A stretch of 64,000 nucleotides of DNA from Monosporascus cannonballus. Taxonomy: Eukaryota > Ascomycota > Sordariomycetes > Xylariales. A program made the translations under genes and the position numbers. The stretch is from positions 54,941 through 118,940 of the forward strand of contig QJNS01000237.1 in the NCBI GenBank assembly GCA_004154925.1. The letters run 5' to 3'. Within the stretch, counting starts at the first letter, position 1, and every line of letters starts with the position of its first letter. Below the pieces are notes generated by a model. That model was not told where the DNA came from. It saw nothing but the letters and a program-made list of their open reading frames with translations, and ran no database searches. This document shows, one piece after another, positions 1 to 11,296 of the stretch.

Positions 1-1231
1 GGAGTCCTGCAACAGATTGCGAGCGTTTCCTCGACAGCACAGAAGCGCTGCGTTCGGTACGTGGGTTCTCGGATGGACTAGCAGCATCGGCTTGTGTTTC
101 CTTGGGAGACTCTTTTTGATCTTCCTTGGTGGATGGTAGCGCGACCTCAGTTTCCGTCTCGGTTGGCGATGCTGTCCTAGTCTGCGGTTCTTCATCCCCC
201 CGCGGCTTTGGTCGCTGGGCCAGCATTTGCACCTCCTCCCGCTGTTCAGGCTCCGGCATGTTAGGGATCTCGATGGTAATGGCATCTCCGGAAAGACCAT
301 GAAGCGCCTCGAACTGTATGATGGCCAGGCCCAAGTCGGCCCACGACGCAGTGGGAACCTGGAGGACGAACTTCGGCTTGGGTTGGTCAACAGAACGTGG
401 TGTGATCTTCGGGGGCACGAGCGACGACGTCGAATCCGGCAGAAAAGGGTAAGGGTCGAGATATTTCTTCTTCAGAGGCTGGGGCATGGAGCGCTTGAGG
501 AATGGTGTCATGATGGGATGGGATAAGGAAAGGCCATCGGAGAGGACGTCTAGTTGAGACTTCAACTGCTCGCCCGCAAATCCTTCGGCGAGGGACGGGG
601 GAAGCACCTCGTCGACGGCCGGATCGTCATCGAGTTCAATGGCGGCTTCGAGACAATACCGGCTGGTTCGCGCACTTTGCAGGAAGGCAGCAACACGGGC
701 GGCCCTCCTCCAGAGTTCAGCATCGGATGGGTCATGATCGAGCGCGACACTAAACTCCTCGAGAGCCTTCCGGGCATGGTCAAGCACATCCTTGTCCCCG
801 AACAGAGCGACGGCATCTTCTCCGCGGATCTTAGCCTGATGCCGGATGCAGTCGAGTATGAACTGGGCGTGATTCTTGTATGCTAGATATAGCGTCTGCG
901 GCAAGCTGCTATCACTACCGTCAACGTCGGCGGGGGCAGCGTCGAGGGACTGGGCCAGGGAAATCTCAATAGGGAGATGAGGATGTTGTTCAAACTGGCG
1001 CTCAGCACGGTCGAAGTCGGTAGCGCTCTCGGGATACCGGAAGATATCCGACTGGAAAAGGGATTCGTATGCCTCGACAGCCTCTGCATAATGGGATGGA
1101 CCCTGGGCGTGGAACTTGAGAGCCGTCTGGAAGCGTTTCAAAGCCTCATCGATATGAAGCTCGCGAGTGGTATCGATCTCCTCATCGACGCTCTCTTCGG
1201 GTTCAAGGTTGATAGCAGAGAAGGGCGGCAT
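1..1231 (-). CDS. hir3: Histone transcription regulator 3 homologue (HIR3/CABIN1-like), N-terminal part, partial
   Basis: Open on the minus strand without a stop from the ATG at 1231 to the window edge (410 codons; the rest lies to the left). I recognise the start MPPFSAINLEPEE, followed by a conserved IDTTRELHIDEALKRFQ segment typical of fungal Hir3. Tetratricopeptide-like helical pairs occur at about residues 27-65 (EAYESLFQSDIFRYPESATD) and 150-205 (HARKALEEFSVALDHDPSDA). A conserved block lies near 315-343 (MPEPEQREEVQMLAQRPKPR). From about 345 the chain becomes Ser/Thr/Glu-rich and probably disordered. Known of the family: Hir3 is a scaffold of the HIR histone-chaperone complex, which deposits H3-H4 independently of replication and represses histone genes in the nucleus. 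No intron is needed in this stretch. It is transcribed divergently from the ChAP gene. The full protein is normally well over 1,000 residues, so only the N-terminus is visible. Confidence 0.9.
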   Translation of the reverse strand, partial: MPPFSAINLEPEESVDEEIDTTRELHIDEALKRFQTALKFHAQGPSHYAEAVEAYESLFQSDIFRYPESATDFDRAERQFEQHPHLPIEISLAQSLDAAPADVDGSDSSLPQTLYLAYKNHAQFILDCIRHQAKIRGEDAVALFGDKDVLDHARKALEEFSVALDHDPSDAELWRRAARVAAFLQSARTSRYCLEAAIELDDDPAVDEVLPPSLAEGFAGEQLKSQLDVLSDGLSLSHPIMTPFLKRSMPQPLKKKYLDPYPFLPDSTSSLVPPKITPRSVDQPKPKFVLQVPTASWADLGLAIIQFEALHGLSGDAITIEIPNMPEPEQREEVQMLAQRPKPRGDEEPQTRTASPTETETEVALPSTKEDQKESPKETQADAASPSENPRTERSASVLSRKRSQSVAGL

Positions 1232-2429
1232 CGTGAGGCTCTTCGAAAACTACATCCGACGCATCTGGGTCGCAGCGCCAGCTAGGAGGCCGGTTAGGAG
1301 GAACAGCTGATGAATGCGCCGTGCAGATACGTCCGTAGTAATCGTAGTAGTGGGTGGGATGACATGGGTTTAATATGTTGCTTGGTGTTTCCAGAAACCG
1401 TGTTAGGTAGCGCGAGATGCCTATGCAGAGAATGAACCTGGATGATATCAAATGTGTGGGATCGAGGAAAGCTTCCAGCTGGAAAGCCGTATCTACGACG
1501 TGGAAGGTACCTGACGTTGTAATATTGGAGGTTTGCTCAAGTTACAGATCGCGACCGCGGACAAACAAATGCACCCGAATGTAGCTCTCATTAATTACCC
1601 AGGCACGCGAGAATCCGGGGACTCCCTAGGGCAATTAACGCGACTTCTACATGCTACCTAGGTCATCTTAGGTGATATGAAGGTTGTCCCGAATTAGAAA
1701 GGTGCATACATGTATATGGACACTTTAATGCGTATAGTATAATCCATGCAAGTTTTCTAAGCAACTACCGACGGGAACTCCAGCTTTCACTTTTCAAGTA
1801 AGGTAGGTACCGGTACACTTTGTACCACCTACGGTACAACTTACGTCACTGAAGCAAACCTACCGGTATTTAACCCCATTCAATGCTAGTGGGCTCAAAT
1901 AAGGTATCTATCTATCTAGATTGTAGTGTCCGCCATGCTAAGCGGCCCAAGCCACACCGGATCTGGGATCGCTCCAAGCCTTCCTGGTCGCTCGTGGCTG
2001 GAAAAGCTCCCAACACAGCCCATCAGTAATTATCGACGTTGTTAGTCTTGGCTTCGTTTCTCAAGATTTCCCAGCAACAATCTCACCTCACAAGCAGATC
2101 CTTTTTCTTCGGTGAGCTGCCGAATACACTGTCAATTGCGGCAAGCTGCCCCCTTTGGATTTTATAAGCTATAGTCCTGCTATCGATAGCATGCCGGCAG
2201 TTCTGATTGTGAATTTCCAACTCTCCTCCCCGCGTCTCTTATAAGTGTCTATAGCGACCTACTCCTTTTCCGCCCTGGTAACCACCTGCCGAGTGTTGTT
2301 TCTATCTTTCCCCTATTCCCATCTTGTTCCTAGAACACTCGACTCGCCGTGTCCCGCCTTACGCCTTATCCACCCCTGCATCGTCCATTCTTCTCCGCCG
2401 CGCCGCCTCGAGTGGTGTCTCCCGCCACA
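1232..2429. promoter_or_regulatory. Divergent intergenic region between HIR3 and ChAP genes
   Basis: About 1.2 kb that should hold both promoters and 5' UTRs. Between about 2200 and 2425 the plus strand is strongly pyrimidine-rich (CTCTCCTCCCC, CCTTTTCC and similar), as is common just upstream of fungal start codons. The TATAAG-containing stretches near 2161-2170 and 2239-2246 are possible core elements but are unproven. Short ORFs here overlap the 5' UTR and show no recognisable protein. Confidence 0.5.
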
Positions 2430-4792
2430 ATGCCAGCGCCCGCCGTCCCAGAGTAAGTCACCAACAGCATGTGGCTTTTCTCATAAATAGGTATGCTTGG
2501 ACGGAGGAACAGAGGCTAATCGATAGCGCAGAATCACCGAGGAGGTCCTCCACGAGTCAATTGATGCGCGAACGGAATCTTTAATATCGCTGCGCGAACT
2601 CGGCCCCCCCGACCTCGTCCATCTCTTGAAGCAGAACCTGCGCAATCCCGGCAAACAGACCGGTGTTTATCACCATGTCACCGGCGTAGATGCCTCCTCC
2701 TCCGCTAGTCTGGCTGCCTACATAAACACCCTCACATACACCAAGGAGCATGGACAGCCTGCAGCTCACAAGATCGTCGAAGGCCTCTACTGCTGCTACA
2801 ACGCCTTCTCGAGACTTGACATGCGCGTCCACGTTACCATCCCTGGAACCGTAGAGAGTTACTGTGTGGACGAGAGGGGTGAAAAGCGCAAGGCTACCGA
2901 TGATCTGTGGCTCGAAACCTACCTCTGCAGTGTCCTGCGCGCCTACTCGTATGCCGACGATGGCAGCGGCGATACCATCCGGAAGATCATGTGCGTGAGA
3001 CGATTCAACCCCGTCACTAGCACGGAGACGGAACACCGATTCCTCAGCGCCGCCGAGCAGCTATTTTTCAGAGGTCAGTATACCTAGCCCCTCATAGTTT
3101 CGCTCCGGCCCATGCGCTGACACATTCCGATGAACAGGATGGCAACTGGGCTCCGACTCCGTCGTTCAAGTCCCCAACAACGTCTCGAACCATTTGACAG
3201 CCGGCCTTCTCAAGTATTTCCACACCACCGGACGCTTTGCTTCTGCCATCAACCTTTTCGAGAAGCTACGAACCCAAAATGTCGAGGTGTCGTCGTTGCT
3301 GGCCAAAGTCTTGTTCATGGGCCAAGAGGAGGTTCGGGGTGTTCGTGTCTTGTACCAGGCCCTTAAGGACTCACCTATGGACTACGTCATGCTGGATGCC
3401 CAGGCCGAATTCCTGCTGAAGAAGGCTCAGGCCGCTCAGTCCCCTGAGCAGAGGGAGGAGAGGTTGAAAATGGCTCTGGGCTGCGCCGACCGTAGCACCA
3501 TCGCCGCCCCCAGCGAATTCGGAACCTGGGCCAGACTTGCCCAGATCTACGTTGCGATGGAGGACTGGGAAAATGCCCTGACAATCCTTAACTCGTGTCC
3601 CATGTTCACATATCAAGACAAGGACGCGCCCCTCATGCCCGAGCCCAAGAATGTTTTCCTCCCAGTCCTGCCCGAGACCCGTTTGGATGAGATCGACAGT
3701 GAGCCTGAGTCGAGGTACGAGGAGCAGGTCGATCCAAGCCTATTGAACCTCCGAGCCGCGTCTTACCGTGGCACTTTCAAACAGGCTTATAACATTCTTA
3801 CCGAGATGACGGCTAAAATCGGCTGGGACCAGCTTTTAAAGATCCGAAGCTCCGTATTCGTCATGGAGGATGAGTACAGAAGTGAGAGACAGGACACGAC
3901 GCAGCCCGCCCATGCGCGGAATCCCAGCACTGATGGGCTCCGCGGGACGCCTGATGCCACGGTGAATGATGACGGGTCGGACGAGGAGGATGAGTTGAAG
4001 AATGCGAACCCCAGCGATGCCCCCCCGGCTGTACCGTTGTCGCTTACCAACGGCAACGGTACAACTGAAGAATCATCCGTCGAGAAACCTACGCATACCA
4101 TCGACCCCGGCGAGGTCAAAGCAGATGGGGACACGGTATGCTCCCCTAGAATGGCCGCAAGCAAGCAGGGTGGACCCCCTTGTCATTTCCATAATCCCCC
4201 AGCGGAATTGCTCAAGTCGCCGGGAAAGTTACGCTAACACGCAATGCAGAGCGCGACGACCGATGAGCACCTCTCACGGCTAAACAACAAGCGCCTTTGT
4301 GAGAGGTGGCTCGACAGTCTCTTTATGGTTCTCTACGAGGACCTCCGCGTATATACTATCTGGCGGACGCAGATGGCACAATATCGGGCGCAGTCGATGC
4401 AATATAAGAAGTCGGCCGAGGAATGGGAGATACTGGGTTCCCTGGCAGAACGCCTGCATCACCACGACGAAGCCGTCGAGGCGTACCGGGCCTGTCTTGG
4501 CGCACGATTTAGCCCGAAAGCTCTTACCGGCATCCTCCGAATGTACGAGAAGCAGAAGAACACGCGAGACACGATAGCGTCCGTCATCCGCCTGGTGACC
4601 TGGCAGTATCGTTGGTACTCGGAGTTCTCGCCCGAGCTGCTCCACACGATACGCTCGCTGATCGAGGAAGAGGGAGCTGTCAAGGTCCGGTCGATCATCC
4701 AGGCCACGAGCCTGCCGCAGAGCGTGCTCGACCTGACCCATCATTATGCAGCGCTGTGCGCCACGTTCCGGAGTAGCGGGACCGACGGTTGA
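2430..4792 (+). CDS. Chs5p-Arf1p-binding protein (ChAP family: BCH1/BUD7/CHS6 type)
   Basis: Four exons: 2430-2452, 2532-3073, 3138-4135, 4250-4792. Introns of 79, 64 and 114 nt have GTAAGT, GTCAGT and GTATGC donors, with a CTAAC-like branch site seen in the first and third. The spliced length is 2,106 nt (701 aa), close to yeast ChAPs (about 725-750). The start CACAATGCC gives MPAPAVPE, then ITEEVLHESIDARTESL. ChAP hallmarks: the LRELGPPDLVHL segment (about residue 25), a TPR-rich central part (about 190-400) with HTTGRFASAINLFEKL and LLAKVLFMGQEEVRGV, an acidic low-complexity insert (about 437-520), and a conserved C-terminal block from 522 (RLCERWLDSLFMVLYEDLRV, EWEILGSLAERLHHHDEAVE). Known of the family: with Chs5 these form exomer, a trans-Golgi cargo adaptor recruited by Arf1 that exports chitin synthase and other cargo. 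Which yeast paralogue it corresponds to cannot be told here; many filamentous fungi have a single ChAP. Confidence 0.92.
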
Positions 4793-5279
4793 GATTGGTG
4801 TTTGAAGCCTAGGAAGGGGTGTGTCTGCCGTGATATCCCGCTCTATCCGCTTGTTGTATTCTGTATTTACGGGAGCACATCCGGGGAGCGATGCTTGCTC
4901 ATTGCATTAAAATCTTGGGGCACTTTTTAGCCGCTAGTAGAGTTTAATCCATCCCAGAAGCGAATCACATGTCTGCTTGCGAGGTGGGCATAAGCGGCAG
5001 CGTTCATTACGAAGCTACACGGCGACGAACCTGCAATTGCCGTATTACGCCCAACACCACCTGGCAGAAACACACATACTACCAGCTGCGTGGCGACGAA
5101 GAAATGGTTCTAGAGTTTGTCTTCTGGACCACGGCTCAAGGTAGTCTGCAAGAATAATTCTAGAGTCTGGTTCACCAAAGAATGGCGCGAATGATAACTT
5201 CCCCATCGTCGAATCTTCTCAAGGAATAGTGACAGACACCTATCATTCAGGGGATGACCTTCCCTGCCAGGCAGGTAGG
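4793..5279. other. Convergent intergenic region (3' UTRs)
   Basis: 487 bp between the stop of the ChAP gene and the stop of the minus-strand hydrolase gene. It should contain both 3' ends. A plausible plus-strand polyadenylation context is the ATTAAAATC stretch near 4904-4913. The short ORF at 4969-5157 has no recognisable features. I see no RNA gene. Confidence 0.5.
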
Positions 5280-6599
5280 TCACTTCGCAAGATTCGTCAG
5301 AAGCTCTCCGTAAACTGCCCGCTCCAGCTCGTCATACATGACCGTAGCGACAGGGTCCCCGTGCGGCAGCACCTGGACGAACATGGCGCCCGCAACGCCC
5401 GTTTCGCGGTCGATCCACCATCGTCCGTTAGTCATCCCGCTCCACATGAGACTGCCCCTCCTGCGTTTGCCCTTGACATCCTGCATGTTCAGCAGGCCGC
5501 CCAGCCCGTGGTCCAGCGCCGCGCCGCGCGGGATCTCGGGCGCGAACGCGTCGCGGGAATAGTCCGCAATCGCCATCAGGATCCCCTGCTGCGCCGGGTT
5601 CAGCTGCGGTGTGAAGAGGAGATCCGTGGTAGAGGGGCTCAGGAGGCGGTGGGAGAGGAGTCCCTGTAAGAGTTTCGCGTAGTCAGCCAGCGTCGAGAAC
5701 AGCCCCGAGCCGCCCGCCTCCATGGGGTGGTCCTCCTGGATGGGCGGATCGCCGGGCTTCAGGGTCCCATCGTTGGCATCGCGGACCTGGAAGGCCAAGG
5801 CGCGCTGCCCGTAGTCGCCGATGGAGCGCGGCCAGAAAGTCGTCGACTCCATGCCCAGGGGCTCGAAGACGTGCTCCCGCATGTACACCCCGAGCGCCTG
5901 CCCAGTTAGGATGGTCAGGAGGTGGCCCGCCCAGTCGTACGCCACGCCGTAGTACCAGCCCTCGCCCGGCGCAAACTTCAGCGGCGTCGTGATGCCCTCT
6001 AGAGTCCAGTCGGTGTACTTTGCTGTCCGGCCGGTGGATGCCGACCACTTGATCAGATCCGGGTCTGCCGTGTCGACACCGATGCCAAGGGTGTGCGATA
6101 GAAGATGGCTAGCGTGGAGTCAGTTTACACTGCCACAAAACATGCGCAGCGTACAACGTGGGCCGCCTTACCGCAATGTCACGGGTTTCGTATTTTCCTG
6201 CAAGATAGGCTTGTCATCTTTGTCGAACCCGCGCAGGATCTGCAAAGAGCCCAGCTGCGGTACTTTCGGCCGGATGTCTTCATCGAGGGCAATCAGACCG
6301 GCCTCGACTAGTTGAAGCATGCAGGTTGCCGTTACGAGCTTGGTCATCGATGCAATCCACGACATCGATTCAACCGTATACTTGGGGGACGTGGGCTCGA
6401 AGCCCAGACGTCCTGCTGCTCCAGAATAGAGGATGCCTACTATGGTTTAGCCGAACGTCCGTAGCCCTCTCGGATGACTTCGAATAGACGAACCATTGTT
6501 ATCTACCACCACAAAGCCAGCCGCCAGCAATCTATTCCTGATATCTTTCTCGCCGGGCGACACGACGTGAGAGTTGAGGATGCGATCCAACGCATCCAT
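5280..6599 (-). CDS. Class C beta-lactamase-like serine hydrolase / transesterase
   Basis: Three exons on the minus strand: 6599-6494, 6439-6172, 6108-5280. Introns of 54 nt (GTTCGT donor, CTAAAC near the acceptor) and 63 nt (GTAAGG donor, CTGAC branch) restore one 400-aa frame. The ATG at 6599 is the only in-frame ATG after an upstream stop. Active-site signatures: S66-M-T-K69 within WIASMTKLVTATCMLQ (the nucleophilic Ser/Lys pair of the SxxK family) and a GVAYDWAG segment whose Tyr182 is the likely general-base position. Near the end a WSGMTNGRWWIDRETGVAG stretch (about 347-365) replaces the KTG box, as in fungal LovD-like and EstB-like members. There is no obvious signal peptide, so a cytosolic enzyme is likely. 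The substrate is unknown: family members include esterases, acyltransferases of secondary metabolism and hydrolases. No biosynthetic cluster genes are adjacent, so a metabolic assignment is not justified. Confidence 0.85.
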
Positions 6600-7500
6600 A
6601 CGGAGGGCAGCCAACTTGAGGACACAGAAGATAGATCGTTACAGGGTACCGTAGAACGCGAAACTTGCTTGCTAAGCACCAGTACAGTATAGCAAAATCG
6701 ACGTCCAATTAGCACGGAATTGTCCAGTTCGACTTGTCTACGGAACCTGAAACTACGACTTCGAGTATCTTATATAGATGAACGAAGCACATCGCTATGT
6801 GCAATTGCTTGCATCTCGAGCAGGGGAAGCCCGAGCTGTGAATCAGGTCTTCAAGGAGCTGCATACGGCCGTCGCCAGTGGTTTTCTCGTCCGGGATCCA
6901 TACCTATGAAGCCATCGCCTACTTTCCTTGAGGTTGTAGCCAGCTGACGAGGGAGTTCACCAATAAAATAGGAGCTGACGCTGAGGCCCACCTCGGTCAT
7001 TATGAATCATACTTGGCATGACAGCGGCTTGTTATTCAGCGCGCATATAGTGTCGTACCAACACGATGTCAATCGCTGTTTGCGCAATCACTCGAAACTT
7101 AATCAACAGGGGAAGGGGAAAGCAAAGGGAGGATAAAGAAGAAATGAAACAATGAAAATGCCGAGGGTGCCTGGCTTCCAATAGGCTAGGTAAGAACTCG
7201 TCAATGGCATACCCGGCGCTAGGATTTCTTGATTGGTCCGTTCTTCTTGAGATACGTATGGCCCACTGCAAGGACGGGCTGATGTCATTGCAATCATTGG
7301 CCGCATTGGATGCTAGTGATGGTTGCTGCACTCCAATCTTATCAATCTCATCAGCCAGCAAAATGACATCCTCATACCTAGTTCATTCGTGTGAACTCGC
7401 CGCCCTTATTGACAATCCGACTGGGGAAATTCTAGGCGGGCGAAGATTTTGAACCTCGACGTAACTGAGGATCGGGCCCTTCCCGATTAACGCATTGGCG
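6600..7500. promoter_or_regulatory. Divergent intergenic region between hydrolase and mitochondrial carrier genes
   Basis: About 0.9 kb between two divergent start codons. Possible CCAAT boxes are CCAAT near 7179 and its complement ATTGG near 7234, the latter about 265 bp upstream of the carrier ATG. Short ORFs on both strands show no recognised domain. No RNA gene or repeat was seen. Confidence 0.4.
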
Positions 7501-8568
7501 ATGAGTGGGAGCTCTCATGTGGATGTTATGCTGGTAAGTACCCACATATTATACAGCTTATCCACGCATAATTTATTACACGGAGCTCGACGCTGACGTC
7601 CATGCTCATAGGCCGGCGCGGCCGCAGCTTTCACCGTCGACTTGATGGTCTACCCCTTGGACACCTTGAAGACGAGGCAGCAAAGCCGGGATTTCCTCAA
7701 GACCTTCGCCGACCCGTATGCCAAGACCAAGATCCTGTCACGGGACCTTTTTAGAGGCCTGTACCAGGGGATCGGCATTGTCATCGTAGCCACGCTACCG
7801 GCAGCGGGGACGTTCTTCACCACGTACGAAGCCGCAAAGTCCTTCATCGGCAGGCATGGATCGGCCATCTCGCTTCCACAGCCCACGGTCCACTCGGCCG
7901 CGTCCGCCGTCGCCGAATGCGCCTCCTGCTTGGTCCTGACGCCCGCCGAGGTCATCAAGCAGAACGCCCAGATGATACAGCGGCGGTCCGCGACCCCCAA
8001 CGGGTCGACCTCGCTCGAGGCTCTGAGGCAGCTGGGCGGCGCCGGTGCCTGGCGCAAGCTCCTTTCGGGGTACACCGCCTTGGCTGCGAGGAATTTGCCG
8101 TTCACCGCCATACAGTTTCCCATCTTCGAGTTCCTGCGCGCAAGGATCTGGGGCCGCCGATCATCCGCCACGCGGGGTCGGGACGCGCACGGCGACTTCG
8201 GCCAGAGGCAAGAGGAGAGTCTGCTCGAGACGGGCATCGTTACGGGGACTAGTGCGGGATTAGCTGGTAGCTTCGCGGCCGTCGTTACGACGCCCATGGA
8301 TGTCGTCAAGACAAGGATGATGCTCTTTGCCAGGGATAAGCAGGATGTCAAGCAGGGTTCCCATGACCGGGCCGGGTACAGATCGAAGAGCGGCCTGGCC
8401 ATAGCTCGTGAGGTCGTCGCTGAGAGAGGTGTTGCCGGCCTCTTCCGCGGCTCTCTTATTAGGGCCGTCTGGACGGCGGTCGGTAGCGGTTTATATCTGG
8501 GCATGTACGAAGTGTCGAAAGTGTGGTTGACGAGAGGGAAACAAGCTGATGAAGATAGTTTCCTATGA
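7501..8568 (+). CDS. Mitochondrial carrier family protein (SLC25), S-adenosylmethionine-carrier-like
   Basis: Two exons: 7501-7533 (MSGSSHVDVML) and 7612-8568, separated by a 78-nt intron with a GTAAGT donor and ATAG acceptor. The product is 329 aa, the usual size for a six-helix inner-membrane carrier. All three repeat signatures are visible: P26-LDTLKTR in repeat 1, P122-AEVIKQ in repeat 2, P239-MDVVKTR in repeat 3. Their downstream partners are also present (FRGLYQGIG, WRKLLSG, GLFRGSLIRAVW). The combination PxDTLKTR / PAEVIKQ / PxDVVKTR resembles the mitochondrial S-adenosylmethionine carriers (yeast Pet8, human SLC25A26), which exchange SAM for S-adenosylhomocysteine for methylation reactions in the matrix. 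Repeat 3 opens with AGLAGSFAAVVTTPMD. The first exon supplies the start of helix 1 (AGAAAAFTVDLMVYPLD). The carrier assignment is firm; substrate is inferred from signatures only. A His/Arg/Asp/Gln-rich loop at about 192-213 is longer than usual. Confidence 0.88.
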
Positions 8569-10554
8569 TCGACCGCGAAATACCATTGCAAAGCATCCTA
8601 GAATATCTTCGTCTTCATCGATACTAGCATCAAAATTCATAGCTAGACTTGACGTGTCGGTCTCTCACACATAAACCAAAAACCGAAACCGCCGAAAGAG
8701 GTGATCGGGCATAATTCACCAGCTCACGCGTCACGCAATCAAGAGCAAGAACAGAAATAATATGGATAATAGAGATCATAACCCAAGGCTCCGGCCACCA
8801 CAGTTGTTCACAACACACCCTTCCGTAGCCTCGTAAGTCCCTCGAGCTTTGTCTAACAGCGCTCGTACGGTTAAGCATTTTGCCTGAATGGTTCGTACCG
8901 CAAGCTAGGATTCCATTTAGTTTTCTTGCTTTTTTGGGACTAGGAAAGCAAGTCGATACCTTCTGATTTTAATACCCTTTTAACACATGCCCTGACTACA
9001 CTTTTACGCTTAAACTAACATACCGAATTACTTCTCCTATGGTCGATATAGAAGCACCCGTCCCCCCATCTTTCCGGTGCAGATATCCTAGGTGACGAGC
9101 CAAGGTCCCCGACCCTTGATCACTCACGTGGGATATACGCGTATTACCCCCTCGGCCAACGTTTTACCCCTGAGCTGTCGTTCCGATATGGACAAGCTGG
9201 ACGAGCCTATGCCTATGGCAGCTACGAAGGGAGTATATCTGCGTATCTTTTCAGGTTTTAGGAAGGAAAAGGTTAACAAAGTTGCCCTTAGAGTCTGTGT
9301 CTCCGAGGCTTGTTCTATTGGAAGCGAAAATTGTTGTCCCCTGTGAAGTTTCTCGCAACTATTTGATCGCATATCAGAGATCTGTGTTTAGGCGCGTGAG
9401 AACCCTTTTATTTGCCGTAGCTGTATGAACGGTATTTCTTGTGACAAGGACGCACGCTCAAATTTCGCAGCATAACCGATATCTCTGATTCTCCATGCTC
9501 ACAATGTGTCTAGAGCGAAGACATGCCTATCTACTTCCTGACCAGCATCTCATGTGTCATCTAACTGGCCTCCATTAGACTCTGGTACGACCAGGTGAGC
9601 CAATGGCTCAGAAGAGCATGAGGAGGTCAACTCGGTCCAACACGCTGTATACCACAACGATAGATAGCGGTGGCCATCTTGGAGCACATCCTATCCACCG
9701 GAATAATTAGGGACTCCCTTATCTGCATCATATCTAGTAGTGAATGTGTCGGCTGCATAATAAAGTCTCCGGTCTAGTCCGATTCGCTAAAATTGACAGA
9801 CGGTTTTGATGTGCCGTTGATAGGGTCTCGCAAGCAGGACCCCAAAAGGCGGAATTCCCCATTTGGAAAATCCAAGTCGTTAGGAATGAGTGGGTCACCG
9901 ATCGGCATCAAGAGTTAGATCCGATTCGTAACAGCGCTAATGTCTTCGCTATTTTGGCTCCAGCTTCAAGGTTGAGACTGCATCCTGATAAACAGGAAGA
10001 CGCGAAGGGAATTATACAGCTAAATATTGAAGTCGTAACGAATTCGGATTGGAGATGCGCTTGACTCGCATAATTTGGATAGAAGCACCTTTTAAGAGGT
10101 TTGCCGTTCCCTTTTCTACCCTTGCGCGCCAGATCTCGCAATTTGGTGGAATTTGGTCGTCATATCGGTGAGATAGATACTCTCTGTGGTCGATTGTACC
10201 AGCCTCTTGTTCGATGGCGCAATAAGCCCACAAACCTAGAACGCATACTGAAAATGCCGCTTGCAATACTTGACGGTTGGAAAGGTGCGGTGAGTCTACG
10301 CGGACTCTCCGTGTGGCTATTTCAGGGCCACCATCCCATCCGGTCTCGTCTCGGTTTGTGCATTTACTTCTTTCTGAGACTACGAACCTACCTATCTCTA
10401 AACGTCACTCACATTGATCAGGAAAAGCCAGCCGTCGGAGGCAGATATTTCCGTCGAACCGTAGTCATCTCGACGCCATTGATCCCTCTCTGCTCATTCT
10501 CACACTCTATATCCTCCCCTGCAGGCGCGGTGTCGAATATAGACGCACACCGTC
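8569..10554. other. Intergenic region without a recognised gene
   Basis: About 2 kb of ordinary composition between the carrier gene and the UPF0643 gene. ORFs of up to 186 codons exist (for example 10101-10661 plus, 9092-9346 plus, 9124-9372 minus), but none encodes recognisable domains. The longest overlaps the next gene's start in another frame. The right part should carry the promoter and 5' UTR of the next gene. No tRNA or repeat was seen. Confidence 0.45.
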
Positions 10555-11296
10555 ATGATACCGGCGCAGTCACCACGGCATGGCGCAAAAGCTCCTGTTA
10601 TGGCCTTCCCAGAGAAACACTCAGCAGAGGCTTCAAGTGTGGAGGTTTCGGCGTCGGGTGATGAGAACAATACGACCCGGGTGAATGGCAAGTTGAGATT
10701 CCTTGTTGCATCACCGTATACCGAACGGGAGCACCTTCTCGATCTAGATAGCCTAGACTCGGAGAATGTCCTGCTGGCAGAGGCACTTGCGCTCATGAAG
10801 AACGTACGTCTGGATTACGCCACGGCTTCCTATATCGAATCATTCAACTGGGACGAGATCATGGAGGAACTCACGAGGTTGGCGCTACAGAGAGGTCACC
10901 GGTGGAGAGAGACATCCTTTTTCATCGTCGCCTTCCGGTCGCGAATCCCGCCGACGACGGCATATGAGGACCTTGGCGTGTTGGACAAGGCAGCACATGC
11001 GGAAGCGACAGCGAGCGGCGGATTCCTGAAGTAGGTATCGACTCCCGCTTCTAGGATGGATTGGCGCATTGACAGCGGATAGATACTGGTTTGGTAGCCC
11101 TGATAACGAGGGGAGGAACCTTGCAACCTGCGTGTGGAGGTCGCTGAAGGATGCGAAGGCAGGAAATGTCGGACCGGCGCATCGCAGAGCGGCCGGGGCG
11201 ACTCGAGCGATGTATTCTCATTGGAAGATCGACCGGCACAGACTCACCATTAGAGACGATCTGCAGAGCTGGGAGCTCGTGGACTGGACCGACTGA
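10555..11296 (+). CDS. UPF0643-family protein (S. pombe PB2B2.08-like), function unknown
   Basis: Two exons, 10555-11030 and 11083-11296. The 52-nt intron (GTAGGT donor, branch-like TTGAC, GGATAG acceptor) joins GGFLK to YWFGSPDNEGRNLATCVWRS. The alternative CAG acceptor at 11073-11075 would create a stop. The product is 229 aa. An internal ATG at residue 16 (VMAFPEKH) could be the true start, because the first 35-40 residues are poorly conserved-looking and Ser-rich. Recognised family features are FIVAFRSRIPPTTAYEDLG (about 124-142), LDKAAHAEATASGGFLKYWF, VGPAHRRAAGATRAMYSHW and a C-terminal LTIRDDLQSWELVDW. No signal peptide or membrane segment is visible. The family has no established biochemical role that I can state. 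The conserved small globular core with invariant His, Arg and Trp residues could be enzymatic, but that is speculation. Confidence 0.75.

Noticed and set aside
3787..4164. Minus-strand ORF opposite the ChAP gene
   Set aside because: It is the reverse frame of the acidic low-complexity insert of the ChAP; Ser/Val-rich with no features.
7650..8591. 313-codon minus-strand ORF opposite the mitochondrial carrier
   Set aside because: An antisense shadow of the carrier, which has all three family signatures on the plus strand.
10101..10661. 186-codon plus-strand ORF as a separate gene
   Set aside because: No recognisable domain, composition of the translation is not protein-like, and it overlaps the better supported UPF0643 start in another frame.
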